Below, in pieces: positions 43,841 through 51,620 of a stretch of 64,000 nt of DNA. The notes under the pieces are model-generated. The model did no database searches and had not been told where the DNA came from. It saw only the letters and a list, made by a program, of their open reading frames with translations. The translations under genes and the position numbers were made by a program. Source of the DNA: Paenibacillus lutimineralis (GTDB lineage: Bacteria; Bacillota; Bacilli; Paenibacillales; Paenibacillaceae); the NCBI RefSeq assembly GCF_003991425.1, contig NZ_CP034346.1, forward strand, positions 533,501 through 597,500, given 5' to 3'. The number at the start of each line of letters is the position of its first letter. Position 1 is the stretch's first letter.

Positions 43841-44812
43841 CTAAAATAACGAAGTATCGTTGAGTTTTTTGGATACTTGGTTCGCAATCAGCAGCAGCGT
43901 AAGCGCAATAACGGATTTGAACAATCCGATCGCTGCAGAGTACGAGTAACGGCCTTGGGAAATCCCTGTATAGTAGACATAGTAATCAATAACATTACTT
44001 GCACTGTCATTCAGAGAGTTACGCAATACAAGGATCTGGTCAAAGTTGGAGTTCAGCACACCACTGACTGCCAAGATAAACAGGATACTGATCGTTCCTT
44101 TGATCGCTGGAAGTGTGACATACCACATCTTCTGGAAGCGTCCGGCACCGTCAATGGTTGCCGCTTCATACATTTCAGGCGAAATCCCTGTAATCGCTGC
44201 CAGATAAATGATCGCTGACCAGCCAAGCTCCTTCCAAATATCCGATGTAATGACAATCGTCCAGAAGTATTTCGGTTCAGCCAGGTAGGAAATCGGCTGA
44301 TCTATCAAATGCAAGGCCATAAGGATATCGTTAATGATCCCTACATCTGACAACCAAGTGGCCAGGATTCCACCGAGTACAACCCAGGATAGGAAGTGGG
44401 GAAGGTACGAAATGGTCTGGATCGCCCGCTTGAACCGCAGGATGCGCACCTCATTTAGAAAGAGCGCGAATATAATCGGAAGCGGGAATGTCATCAATTT
44501 AATCAAGCTGATCCCCAAAGTATTCTTCATCACGTAGCCAAAGTTCTCATCCGACAAGAACTCCTTGAAATGCTCCAGTCCGACCCAGGGCGCTTCGGAA
44601 ATCGTTCTGATAATGTCATAGTCCTTAAATGCGATAATAACGCCGTACATAGGGATGTAGTTGAAAATGATCATCCATGCGATTCCGAGCAAAGCCATAA
44701 TTTGAATATGTCTTTGAGATACAAGTTTCTTCAGCCATTTCTGCCTTGCAGTTGGTGGTGATAAATTCGAATCTATCATGGCTGTGGGCGGTGTAGACTT
44801 TTGCATTTCCAT
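43841..44812 (-). CDS. Carbohydrate ABC transporter permease (LplB/YteP-like)
   Basis: A 323-residue permease, first gene of the importer operon. Six helices; the EAA motif is in ISPEMYEAATIDGAGRFQKM, and the family start HIQIMALLGIAWMIIFNYIP is clear. I chose ATG 44812 because TTGGAGG lies 5 bp upstream. A longer open frame extends to 45010, but that part is not permease-like and covers the cre-like site. A cre-like sequence (44843-44856) sits about 30 bp upstream. Confidence 0.88.
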   Translation of the reverse strand: MEMQKSTPPTAMIDSNLSPPTARQKWLKKLVSQRHIQIMALLGIAWMIIFNYIPMYGVIIAFKDYDIIRTISEAPWVGLEHFKEFLSDENFGYVMKNTLGISLIKLMTFPLPIIFALFLNEVRILRFKRAIQTISYLPHFLSWVVLGGILATWLSDVGIINDILMALHLIDQPISYLAEPKYFWTIVITSDIWKELGWSAIIYLAAITGISPEMYEAATIDGAGRFQKMWYVTLPAIKGTISILFILAVSGVLNSNFDQILVLRNSLNDSASNVIDYYVYYTGISQGRYSYSAAIGLFKSVIALTLLLIANQVSKKLNDTSLF

Positions 44813-44842
44813 AGTAACCTCCAAGTTATGCAGTATCTTGTT

Positions 44843-44856
44843 TGAAAGCACTTTCG
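44843..44856 (-). promoter_or_regulatory. cre-like CcpA site before the ABC importer operon
   Basis: TGAAAGCACTTTCG differs at two positions from the perfect cre palindrome TGAAAGCGCTTTCA. It lies 31 bp upstream of the first permease start codon, suggesting catabolite repression. Confidence 0.55.
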
Positions 44857-45157
44857 CTGAGCTTACTTTCATTGTAATTGGAAAACCCAGGAAGGATAAT
44901 GCTTCAGATTTCGTATTGATGTACTCATTTTTCGGTTTATAGAACAAAAAATCTGTGAAAAGAAATGTCCGTTTTATTTTGTGATATATTTCATTTTTTC
45001 GACAATCCATATGGTGGTAACATGCTCAAAACATACTGCAGTACAGCAAATCTGGGAGAGACCCCATGCCTTAAGGCGGGGGATAGATATATACTGGATA
45101 GGGAAAGAGGCCTCGGGAACTTTAGTTTCCGAGGCCTCTTTTGTAATAAATCGAGAT
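44857..45157. other. Non-coding stretch upstream of the ABC importer operon
   Basis: No gene recognised. It should contain the operon promoter, which I could not place. At 45104-45142 lies a strong stem-loop AAAGAGGCCTCGG / CCGAGGCCTCTTT, the terminator of the minus-strand coiled-coil gene that ends at 45158. Confidence 0.6.
45104..45143. terminator. Terminator of the coiled-coil secreted protein gene
   Basis: 13-bp stem AAAGAGGCCTCGG / CCGAGGCCTCTTT, T-tracts on both strands (TTTTG plus, TTTCCC minus). Confidence 0.75.
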
Positions 45158-45988
45158 TTAGGGCAGCATACTGTTGGCTCGCTGGATAATCGAAGATATT
45201 TTTGACTCATGATTATAAATATTTTGCTTCTTCGTATTGATTTGGGTTGATAGAGTAAGTAGTCTGGCCAGAGTATCCGTCGCCCGATCCGCGTCATTCT
45301 TCTTCACCGCAGCTTTGAAATTGGACCATTCGGTGGTTAGCTGTTTGTTGGGGGTGGAGATAGCACTTTTCTCGGCCTTGATCTTCGTCTTGACAGCATC
45401 GATTTCCGATAGGACGCTGCGAATTTGCTTCTGTTTCTTCGTTCTTTCTGATTTGGCGGTCTTCAATGCGGCCTCCTTCGACTTGAGGTCCTGCTTGGTG
45501 ATATCGACAACCAATTTCATTCCTTCGGCTTGTGCCTTCAATACCTTGTAAAGAGATTTGTCCTTCAATTTATTGGCGGCGGCTACCTGTTTATTGAATG
45601 AGGTATACGAGGTATATAGAGGCTGGTATTTCGATTTGGTTGTCTTGACCTGCTCCTCGAGCTTGCTGATCTTGCTTGCATCGATATTGCCGATGGCCTT
45701 GCGCACAGCGGATGCCTTGCTCTCATTGTCGTAATGCAGGGCCGATGTTCGGTCATCCAGACTTAATATCTGTGTCCGGCTGCTCTTGAAGTCCGTGTAT
45801 TGCTTGCGGAGCTTGGACCCGTTCTTTCCCGTTTTATCTGCGGTAGCGTCGAGTTGAGCGTTGATCGAGTCGGTGAACTCGATGGCTGCAGCGGATGCCT
45901 GGCCCGGAGGGGATAAGGCGGTGATTCCCGCAGCAATGAGAATGATGAGCGCCAGTACAGTTATGCCAGTCCTAAGATGGTTTACCAT
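45158..45988 (-). CDS. Secreted coiled-coil protein of unknown function
   Basis: A 276-residue protein. Residues 1-32 form a signal peptide (MVNHLRTG, hydrophobic ITVLALIILIAAGITAL, cleavage near ASAAA). The rest is Lys/Ser/Ala-rich and almost wholly helical with heptad-like stretches (KSKYQPLYTSYTSFNKQVAA, DLKSKEAALKTAKSERTKKQ, IDAVKTKIKAEKSA), so an extracellular coiled coil is expected. I chose ATG 45988 after AGGGAGA; upstream in-frame starts lie within the leader. It has a near-consensus promoter and a terminator-like hairpin in its leader. No family name can be given. Confidence 0.7.
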   Translation of the reverse strand: MVNHLRTGITVLALIILIAAGITALSPPGQASAAAIEFTDSINAQLDATADKTGKNGSKLRKQYTDFKSSRTQILSLDDRTSALHYDNESKASAVRKAIGNIDASKISKLEEQVKTTKSKYQPLYTSYTSFNKQVAAANKLKDKSLYKVLKAQAEGMKLVVDITKQDLKSKEAALKTAKSERTKKQKQIRSVLSEIDAVKTKIKAEKSAISTPNKQLTTEWSNFKAAVKKNDADRATDTLARLLTLSTQINTKKQNIYNHESKISSIIQRANSMLP

Positions 45989-46049
45989 AGAGCATCTCTC
46001 CCTAATCAGATTGTGCTGCATACGAGTCATAATCATCTAAGTACACGCG

Positions 46050-46099
46050 AAAAAGCACCCGCAGGCCAGGCTCGTGAAGAGCCAAGCTTACGGGTGCTT
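46050..46099 (-). promoter_or_regulatory. Terminator-like hairpin in the 5' leader of the coiled-coil protein gene
   Basis: On the minus strand: AAGCACCCG ... CGGGTGCTT (46091-46099 with 46053-46061), an inner GGCTC/GAGCC hairpin, then TTTTTC. It begins about 28 bases after the predicted transcription start and about 65 bases ahead of the start codon, so it would stop transcription unless overridden. I could not match it to a known riboswitch. Confidence 0.6.
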
Positions 46100-46133
46100 C
46101 CATCGTAAGATTGATCGTATTGCAGCTTCGTTC

Positions 46134-46163
46134 AATATACACGAAAATGGGGGATTTTGTCAA
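46134..46163 (-). promoter_or_regulatory. SigA promoter of the coiled-coil protein gene
   Basis: On the minus strand: -35 TTGACA (46163-46158), 18-bp spacer, -10 TATATT (46139-46134). The -35 is perfect. Confidence 0.65.
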
Positions 46164-46275
46164 TTGTAGGATGTGTTTTTGGAAAGTGAATAAATGGTTC
46201 ACAGAATCGTAATACTTGACTTGACTTTGTTCAGAAATCATGGAAAATGAGGGAAATAATATACTTGGAGGGTTT

Positions 46276-47076
46276 ATGGAGACAGAATCGCTATTGAAGG
46301 TTGAAGAGCTGGCCTTGAAGAAGTATAAGATCTTCCGGCAGAGCCAACTGCGCTACATCGCGAGGTCTATGCTGGCAAGCATGTTTATCGGATTCGGAGT
46401 GATTGTTGCTTTTAAGACCGGAAACTTCTTTTATATGGAGAATTCCCCGTTCACTTATCCGATGGCGGCGATTACTTTCGGCGCGGCCATCATTTTGATC
46501 GCTTATGGTGGAGGAGACTTATTCACCGGCAATACGTTCTACTATACCTATGCGGCCCTGCGCAAGAAATTGCAATGGTCTGAGGTCGGGAAGCTATGGG
46601 TATTCAGTTATGTAGGAAATATTATGGGAGCGGCAGTGTTCGCCCTGCTTATTTTCCTGACAGGTCTATTTACCGATGCTTCAGTGAATAGCTTCCTGCT
46701 GAATGTTGTAGAGCATAAGATGAATACCTCGGCGATCGAGCTGTTCTTCCGGGCTATTCTTTGTAACTGGCTCGTCTGTCTGGCCTTCTTCATTCCAATG
46801 TCGCTCAAAGGCGACGGGGCCAAGATGTTTGCGATGATGCTGTTCGTGTTCTGCTTCTTCATATCCGGTTACGAGCATAGTATTGCGAATATGTGTACCT
46901 TTGCGATCGCGCTTGTGCTGAACCATCCAGGAACGATCTCCTTTTATGGTGTTATCCACAACCTCGTTCCTGTAACAATAGGCAATTTGATCGGCGGCGT
47001 ACTGCTGATGGGCTTTATGTATTATTTCGTGAACAAGCCTTTTCTGGATGCGGTGGAGAAGGAGAAGGATGAGTAG
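46276..47076 (+). CDS. Formate/nitrite transporter family channel
   Basis: A 266-residue pentameric FNT-type membrane channel with six helices. Family signatures are GFGVIVAF, GGGDLFTGNTFYY (the first re-entrant loop region) and the central histidine in ISGYEHSIANM. The Lys-rich C-terminus is short. Substrate may be nitrite, formate or another small anion. ATG 46276 follows GGAGG by 4 bp, a short spacing; ATG 46240 is in frame but has no ribosome binding site. Monocistronic, divergent from the coiled-coil gene. Confidence 0.87.
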   Translation: METESLLKVEELALKKYKIFRQSQLRYIARSMLASMFIGFGVIVAFKTGNFFYMENSPFTYPMAAITFGAAIILIAYGGGDLFTGNTFYYTYAALRKKLQWSEVGKLWVFSYVGNIMGAAVFALLIFLTGLFTDASVNSFLLNVVEHKMNTSAIELFFRAILCNWLVCLAFFIPMSLKGDGAKMFAMMLFVFCFFISGYEHSIANMCTFAIALVLNHPGTISFYGVIHNLVPVTIGNLIGGVLLMGFMYYFVNKPFLDAVEKEKDE

Positions 47077-47139
47077 TAAATGGAAGTTAGGGCTGGTGAC
47101 GGTGATGTCACCGGCCTTTTTATTTCCACGTAGAACAGT

Positions 47140-47973
47140 TTATGAGTCGGCAGCATTACATAGCTTCTCCATATATTTGAACAGTGCATGGAACTTGCCG
47201 CTATAGTCTTTCTTCCAGGGCTTTCTTTTGCCGCAGAAATGCAAGAATACAGTATGGTCTATCACATGCTCCATATCCCATTCGCCGTTGCTCGTAATTT
47301 TGTAATAGCGGTAGTATCTCGCATCATAATTGTACAGCTTCTCATCGATGCTCTTGATCCGTTTGGTATACAGCGCATTGATAATATCCTGATCCGGCAT
47401 AATCAGCTTGGAGCGATTATTCTCAACGAAGTCGTAGATTTCTTCCTCGCTAATCCGCTTTCTTTGCAGCTTCAAATTCATCAGCAGTACTCCAGAATTA
47501 TAATAAGCCTCGATTTTATAAGGGTTCAACCTCAGCTTGTTGATTTCTTTAATAGAGATAAGGTCATGAGAAGCAGCGGCATACAAATAATGCTCCAGAT
47601 CGGTCTCGTAGAGCTCCCTGATGGAGTTAAGCACCAGAATATCAGGATCCAGATAGAGGATTCGCTCCATATGGTCTGGCAGGAAGCGGAAGGCGAGCAG
47701 GCGGTAATACATCTCCTTGGTGTAATGAAGCAGGGTAGGGGCTTCGGCGAAGCTTTGGTCGTCGACTTCAATCTCCTCTAGCAGGCTGCCGTTCCCTTGC
47801 TCAGCGCATAACCGGCGCAGCCCCTCGATCTCCTTGCGCTTTAAGCTTGAGTGCATGACATAAACCGTAAACCGCTCTCCCTTATTATTAAGGAATAAAG
47901 AGTAGAGCATCACTCGCAGAGGTTTCAAGTAGTTAGAGTTTAAGGTGACCAGAATATTTAGCGGTTCAGACAT
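47140..47973 (-). CDS. Family 8 glycosyltransferase
   Basis: A 277-residue GT-A-fold retaining glycosyltransferase of the GT8 (LPS galactosyl/glucosyltransferase-like) family. It begins NILVTLNSNYLKPLRVMLYS. The metal-binding D-x-D is ILYLDPDILV; YYNSGVLLMNLKLQRK, MPDQDIINALY and the C-terminal His motif VFLHFCGKRKPWK are all family-typical. The start is ATG 47973, 9 bp after AGGAG. The acceptor is unknown; in Gram-positives such enzymes decorate surface polymers. Confidence 0.85.
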   Translation of the reverse strand: MSEPLNILVTLNSNYLKPLRVMLYSLFLNNKGERFTVYVMHSSLKRKEIEGLRRLCAEQGNGSLLEEIEVDDQSFAEAPTLLHYTKEMYYRLLAFRFLPDHMERILYLDPDILVLNSIRELYETDLEHYLYAAASHDLISIKEINKLRLNPYKIEAYYNSGVLLMNLKLQRKRISEEEIYDFVENNRSKLIMPDQDIINALYTKRIKSIDEKLYNYDARYYRYYKITSNGEWDMEHVIDHTVFLHFCGKRKPWKKDYSGKFHALFKYMEKLCNAADS

Positions 47974-48057
47974 GTGGACATGCTCCTTGTAAAGATATTT
48001 CCATTGAGTATTCAATGGGCTATACCCTTATTGTATGAATAATGGGGGCAAACGAAA

Positions 48058-48090
48058 AGGTCCACTGGAGATTACACCCCAGTGGACCGG
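48058..48090 (-). terminator. Terminator-like hairpin downstream of XylR
   Basis: Stem GTCCACTGG / CCAGTGGAC (48060-48088). On the minus strand it is followed by TTTTCGTTTG. Confidence 0.65.
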
Positions 48091-48149
48091 AATAGTATAG
48101 CAGATCAAGGGATCATTCCCTGACGGAGAATCTTATACTTATAGTGCGT

Positions 48150-48316
48150 GTTCAAAAAGTCCGGTTTTCAGCACCAAGAAGGTTGGATAAAGCTAGGGAC
48201 TGAGGAGCGGAGCGTACGTTTTGGGTACGTGAGCACCGGAAGGCCCGGCTGAATTCAAGATTCGATGCCCGGTTGCTTCTTGATTCACTTCGTGATCAAA
48301 AGTGGACTTTTTGAAC
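48150..48316. repeat. MITE-like dispersed repeat with 13-bp terminal inverted repeats
   Basis: The 167-bp element starts GTTCAAAAAGTCC and ends GGACTTTTTGAAC, perfect inverted termini. The interior has further palindromes (for example AAAACGTAC region, CTTGATTCACTTCGTGATCAA). A second, internally deleted copy is at 61714-61761. It carries no coding sequence. It occupies most of the gap between the GT8 gene and xylR. Confidence 0.75.
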
Positions 48317-48334
48317 AACCTCTTATATTACTTG

Positions 48335-49528
48335 CTAGGAATTCAATGCAGCCTCCGTGACGCTCACGTCCGGCTCTGCCAGGAATACAGTGATCGGCAG
48401 GGAGGCAGCTCCTAACGCAGTGGAGCGAATACCTAATTTGGCGAAGTCGACATGGGTCTGCTTACGATGATAGGACAGGCTGCGCTTGCCTAGTGTACTT
48501 AACATCGCTTGCCGCAAATAGTCACCGGCCAGTGAGAGGCGGTTGCCAATCACAATTAACTCCGGATTAAGGATATTCACCAGATTAGCAAGGCCAACAC
48601 CGAGCTGGGAACCAATCTGTTCAAGCAGAGTAAGCACTTGCTCATTACCTTGCTTAGCCTCCTTCAGAATGTCCTCTAGACTCGGAGCATGATCCTTCCA
48701 CAGCGTTCCTGCTTGATCAAGCAGGGCCTTCTCGGAAGCAAGTGTCTCCCAGCATCCTCGATTCCCGCAACGGCATAATGGCCCATTCTCGGCAACGGTC
48801 ATATGGCCGACCTCGCCCGAGAAGTTGGAGGTACCGCGGTATAGATCCCCGCCTACGATGATACCCGATCCAATCCCGATTCCGATGCTCAGGTAGATCA
48901 GGTCCTTTGAGTCTCGGCCTGCTCCGTACAATTTCTCACCGATTGCTCCGGCGTTCGCTTCGTTATCAATATGAATATTAGACCCAAATTCAGCGCTCAG
49001 AGCTTCATATAGATCGACATTATCCCAGCCAAGATTAGGAGCAGAGATGACCTGGCTCTTCTCGTCTACCAGACCGGGTACGCCAATGCCGATTCCAACA
49101 ACGCCGTAGGGAGATGCAGGCAGTCTTCTCATCAACCCGCGAATCGTCTTGCGAATTTGATCAAGCACTTTGCCCGGAGAGTAGTCTTCCAGTGGGATCG
49201 TCTTCTCGCGGATCACATTGCCTTCCATATCTACGAGGACAGCCAGCAGATCATTAACGCGGATATCCACACCGATGGCAAAGCCCGCGCTACGATTGAA
49301 CAGGAGCAGAGTAGGTTTACGTCCTCCGCTGGATTCACCCGGTCCGATCTCGGAGACGAGCTGGCTCTCGATCAGTTCAGACACAAGTGAAGAGACTGTT
49401 GCTTTATTGAGTCCGATCAACGATGAGATATCCGCCCTTGATAGCGGCTGCCGCTGTCTGATCGTATCCAGGACGATCGTCTTGTTCATTTTCTTGATTA
49501 ACTGCTGGTCGCCCGTAATTTTCATCAT
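48335..49528 (-). CDS. xylR: XylR, ROK-family xylose repressor
   Basis: A 397-residue ROK repressor. An N-terminal winged helix (QPLSRADISSLIGLNKATVS, then SSLVSELIESQLV) precedes the ROK sugar-kinase-like domain (GVDIRVNDLLAVLVDMEGN, GIGVPGLVDEKSQVISAP, VNILNPELIVIG). The zinc site is GEVGHMTVAENGPLCRCGNRGCWE. It represses xylose genes and is released by xylose. Operator-like palindromes lie just upstream of its own gene (49596-49620) and in the xylA promoter (51498-51524). It is separated from xylA by the thiosulfate-uptake pair. GGAGG lies upstream of the double ATG. Confidence 0.9.
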   Translation of the reverse strand: MMKITGDQQLIKKMNKTIVLDTIRQRQPLSRADISSLIGLNKATVSSLVSELIESQLVSEIGPGESSGGRKPTLLLFNRSAGFAIGVDIRVNDLLAVLVDMEGNVIREKTIPLEDYSPGKVLDQIRKTIRGLMRRLPASPYGVVGIGIGVPGLVDEKSQVISAPNLGWDNVDLYEALSAEFGSNIHIDNEANAGAIGEKLYGAGRDSKDLIYLSIGIGIGSGIIVGGDLYRGTSNFSGEVGHMTVAENGPLCRCGNRGCWETLASEKALLDQAGTLWKDHAPSLEDILKEAKQGNEQVLTLLEQIGSQLGVGLANLVNILNPELIVIGNRLSLAGDYLRQAMLSTLGKRSLSYHRKQTHVDFAKLGIRSTALGAASLPITVFLAEPDVSVTEAALNS

Positions 49529-49595
49529 TAATCCTCCAGAAATTATTGAACATAGTACTATAATAACACAAGGCGGGAAATAAAAATAAACAACT

Positions 49596-49620
49596 TAGTT
49601 AGTTTGATGAACAAATTAAC
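49596..49620. promoter_or_regulatory. XylR operator-like palindrome upstream of xylR
   Basis: Imperfect palindrome beginning TTAGTTAGTTTG and ending AACAAATTAA, sharing the TTAGTTAGTTT half with the xylA operator. It lies 68 bp before the xylR start and suggests autoregulation. Confidence 0.6.
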
Positions 49621-49688
49621 GTTATTTAGATCTTACTGTAATGAAGGTGGAGCAGATGCTCGATCACACACAATAAATACGATAGGAA

Positions 49689-49738
49689 AAGGAGCTGACC
49701 AGGTGAGTAGGCAAGCTACTCATTCAGTCAGCTCCTTA
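49689..49738 (-). terminator. Terminator of the thiosulfate-uptake operon
   Basis: Stem AAGGAGCTGAC / GTCAGCTCCTT with inner GTGAGTAG / CTACTCAT. On the minus strand it is followed by TTTTCC. Confidence 0.75.
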
Positions 49739-49748
49739 TGGAATTAAA

Positions 49749-49976
49749 TTACGCTTGAATGTAGAAGATCAGTTCTTGGCCGTTCTTTACAGGCTCTTGC
49801 ACAAGGGTATAGCCATGCTTGACAACCTCTTCCGGTACGTTCTTGAAGGCAGCCGGACAGTCTGCAATGACTTGTAATACCTGACCCTTCTTCATGTCCT
49901 GCAACGTTTCTAAAGAGTAGATTACAGGATACGGACAAGGTTCCCCTCTAAGATCCAATGTGAAATCGATGGTCAT
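49749..49976 (-). CDS. TusA/YeeD-like sulfur carrier protein
   Basis: A 75-residue UPF0033/TusA-fold protein. The active Cys14 lies in LDLRGEPCPYPVI, the family hallmark. GGAGGTG lies 6 bp before ATG 49976. A longer open frame upstream is only an artefact of overlap with the permease gene. Start and permease stop overlap (ATGA). Next to YeeE/YedE permeases such proteins (YeeD/TsuB) take part in thiosulfate uptake or sulfur relay. Confidence 0.87.
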   Translation of the reverse strand: MTIDFTLDLRGEPCPYPVIYSLETLQDMKKGQVLQVIADCPAAFKNVPEEVVKHGYTLVQEPVKNGQELIFYIQA

Positions 49977-51172
49977 TTGTTTGCACCTCCTTTTTTGAAG
50001 CCAACGCCGAAGCGGTAATTTTTTTGCCAGTAGCTTGCTACGATATATCCGACGGCAAGCAATACGAGCGTGACGATAAGTGCCCAAGCCGGTCCCATGA
50101 CGGAGATCAGATTGATTTTCGCTCCGCTCTTCACGAGCAGGTCGAATACGCCAAGATGATCCCAAGCATAGGCAAGGAAGGTAGCTCCGATAATGTTGCC
50201 AATGAATACGGGCAGGAAGATCACTTGTCCTTCCATTAAGCGGTACATCATACCCGTCTCGCAGCCGCCGGCAAGCACGATTCCGATGCCGAACAGAAGG
50301 CCGCCGATGAATGTGCTCGGCGCAGCTATTTTCGTAATCGGATCGACGCCGTTCACAAGAATGACGATAAGCGTCAAGACAGAGCTGATCGCCATCCCAA
50401 GAATAATAGCCTTCGTCATCGTGGCGCGTCCACTAATCCACAGATCGCGAAATGCAGAAGTGAAGCAGATCTGTCCTCTTTCAATTAGGATGCCGAAAGC
50501 AGCCCCGAAGATTGCCGCTACACCAAGCATCGTCTTGCCATTAAGGAAGAAATACACGATGAGTCCTGCGTAGACAACCGCAACAAGCCCGCCGATATAA
50601 GGCTGAACCTTTCTCGACTTGCGTACGGCGGGTGCCGCATTTCCTTTTTGCAGAATAGGCTTGCCCTTCCACCACCTCGTGCTGACGATCTTCACACCGA
50701 CATACGTGCCGATGGCTGTAGCTGCCATGAAGATCCAGGCATGAAATGAGAATTGCGGTACACCCGTGAAGAAGGCAGCTAGATTGCAGCCCAGTGCCAG
50801 TCTTGCACCCACACCTGCAATAATGCCGCCAATCAGGCCCTGCACCAAGCGCCGCTTCTGCTTAGGTATGCGGATCTTGAAGTTGTTGCTTAACAGAATC
50901 ATGATCAGTGCGCCGATGAACATGCCCCAGACAATCCATCCGTCCGTACGATCGAAGGTTGAGCCCTTCATCTGTATCAAGTCGAAGTAAGCCCAGTCGG
51001 AAATATCGATGCCGAAGAGCTGGAGAATATGTCCTCCAAAGCGAGTGAACTCGCCAGTAACGGCCCATACCGTATTGGTAATGCCGAAGTACAGAGCGCT
51101 GAGTACGCCTGCGATACCCATCGCGACATAAGGGCTCCAGTAGTTGGTGAACAGCTTCCGTAATGTTGTCAT
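49973..51172 (-). CDS. YeeE/YedE-family thiosulfate (sulfur) transporter (TsuA-like)
   Basis: A 399-residue membrane protein with about nine to ten helices and two related halves. The three cysteines that relay thiosulfate in characterised TsuA are all present in typical settings: Cys129 (LALGCNLAAFFTG), Cys236 (ERGQICFTSAFRD) and Cys304 (LAGGCETGMMYR). It is first in a two-gene operon with a TusA-like partner. RBS AAGGGG lies 10 bp before ATG. A YedE-type selenium role is the alternative but no selenium genes are nearby. Confidence 0.85.
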   Translation of the reverse strand: MTTLRKLFTNYWSPYVAMGIAGVLSALYFGITNTVWAVTGEFTRFGGHILQLFGIDISDWAYFDLIQMKGSTFDRTDGWIVWGMFIGALIMILLSNNFKIRIPKQKRRLVQGLIGGIIAGVGARLALGCNLAAFFTGVPQFSFHAWIFMAATAIGTYVGVKIVSTRWWKGKPILQKGNAAPAVRKSRKVQPYIGGLVAVVYAGLIVYFFLNGKTMLGVAAIFGAAFGILIERGQICFTSAFRDLWISGRATMTKAIILGMAISSVLTLIVILVNGVDPITKIAAPSTFIGGLLFGIGIVLAGGCETGMMYRLMEGQVIFLPVFIGNIIGATFLAYAWDHLGVFDLLVKSGAKINLISVMGPAWALIVTLVLLAVGYIVASYWQKNYRFGVGFKKGGANK

Positions 51173-51497
51173 ATCTTTATTACCCCTTCAACCCATCATA
51201 GTAGAGTCCGTTGGAAGCCGATAAGAAGCGGCTTTCTATACTCGACTGAACTATATGGATTTTTTTGAATACGGCCATTCACATTCTGCTAGAGCATAGT
51301 TGCAAATAAAACCATTTTTCATTCTACTACAATCTTCGCAAAATGTGGTGAAATAACATTTTGGAAAACAGACCATAGGTGCCCATGAGACATACTATTA
51401 TATTTCAGTTAAATGTATTCATACGGGGTATACCGGGAGACCGCTGTGACGAAGCGGGATCATAACTGAGACATGGATAATAATATTTTCTTGTAGT
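51173..51497. other. Non-coding stretch between yeeE-like gene and the xylA operator
   Basis: No gene found. It must contain the minus-strand promoter of the thiosulfate operon. AT-rich around 51250-51390; no repeat or riboswitch recognised. Confidence 0.5.
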
Positions 51498-51540
51498 CTT
51501 AGTTAGTTTACTAGACAAACTAAGTTGAACGTGATACGAT
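51498..51540 (+). promoter_or_regulatory. XylR operator overlapping the xylA promoter
   Basis: A 27-bp palindrome (51498-51524) pairs at 11 of 13 positions, with CTTAGTT / AACTAAG arms. The probable promoter is -35 TAGACA (51512-51517) inside it, 17-bp spacer, -10 TACGAT (51535-51540). XylR binding would cover the -35 box. Confidence 0.65.
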
Positions 51541-51577
51541 CTAGGTGCAAAGGCAATCATACCTTTCGCAGATAGGG

Positions 51578-51591
51578 TGTAAATGCTTTCA
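51578..51591 (+). promoter_or_regulatory. cre-like CcpA site before xylA
   Basis: TGTAAATGCTTTCA, close to the cre consensus, about 30 bp downstream of the predicted transcription start and about 30 bp before xylA: a roadblock position. Confidence 0.6.
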
Positions 51592-51620
51592 AAAAACTCT
51601 AATTCAGGGAGGATTTTAGC

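Noticed and set aside
44813..45010. N-terminal extension of the first LplB-like permease
   Set aside because: The extension is not permease-like, runs over a cre-like site, and ATG 44812 has an ideal TTGGAGG.
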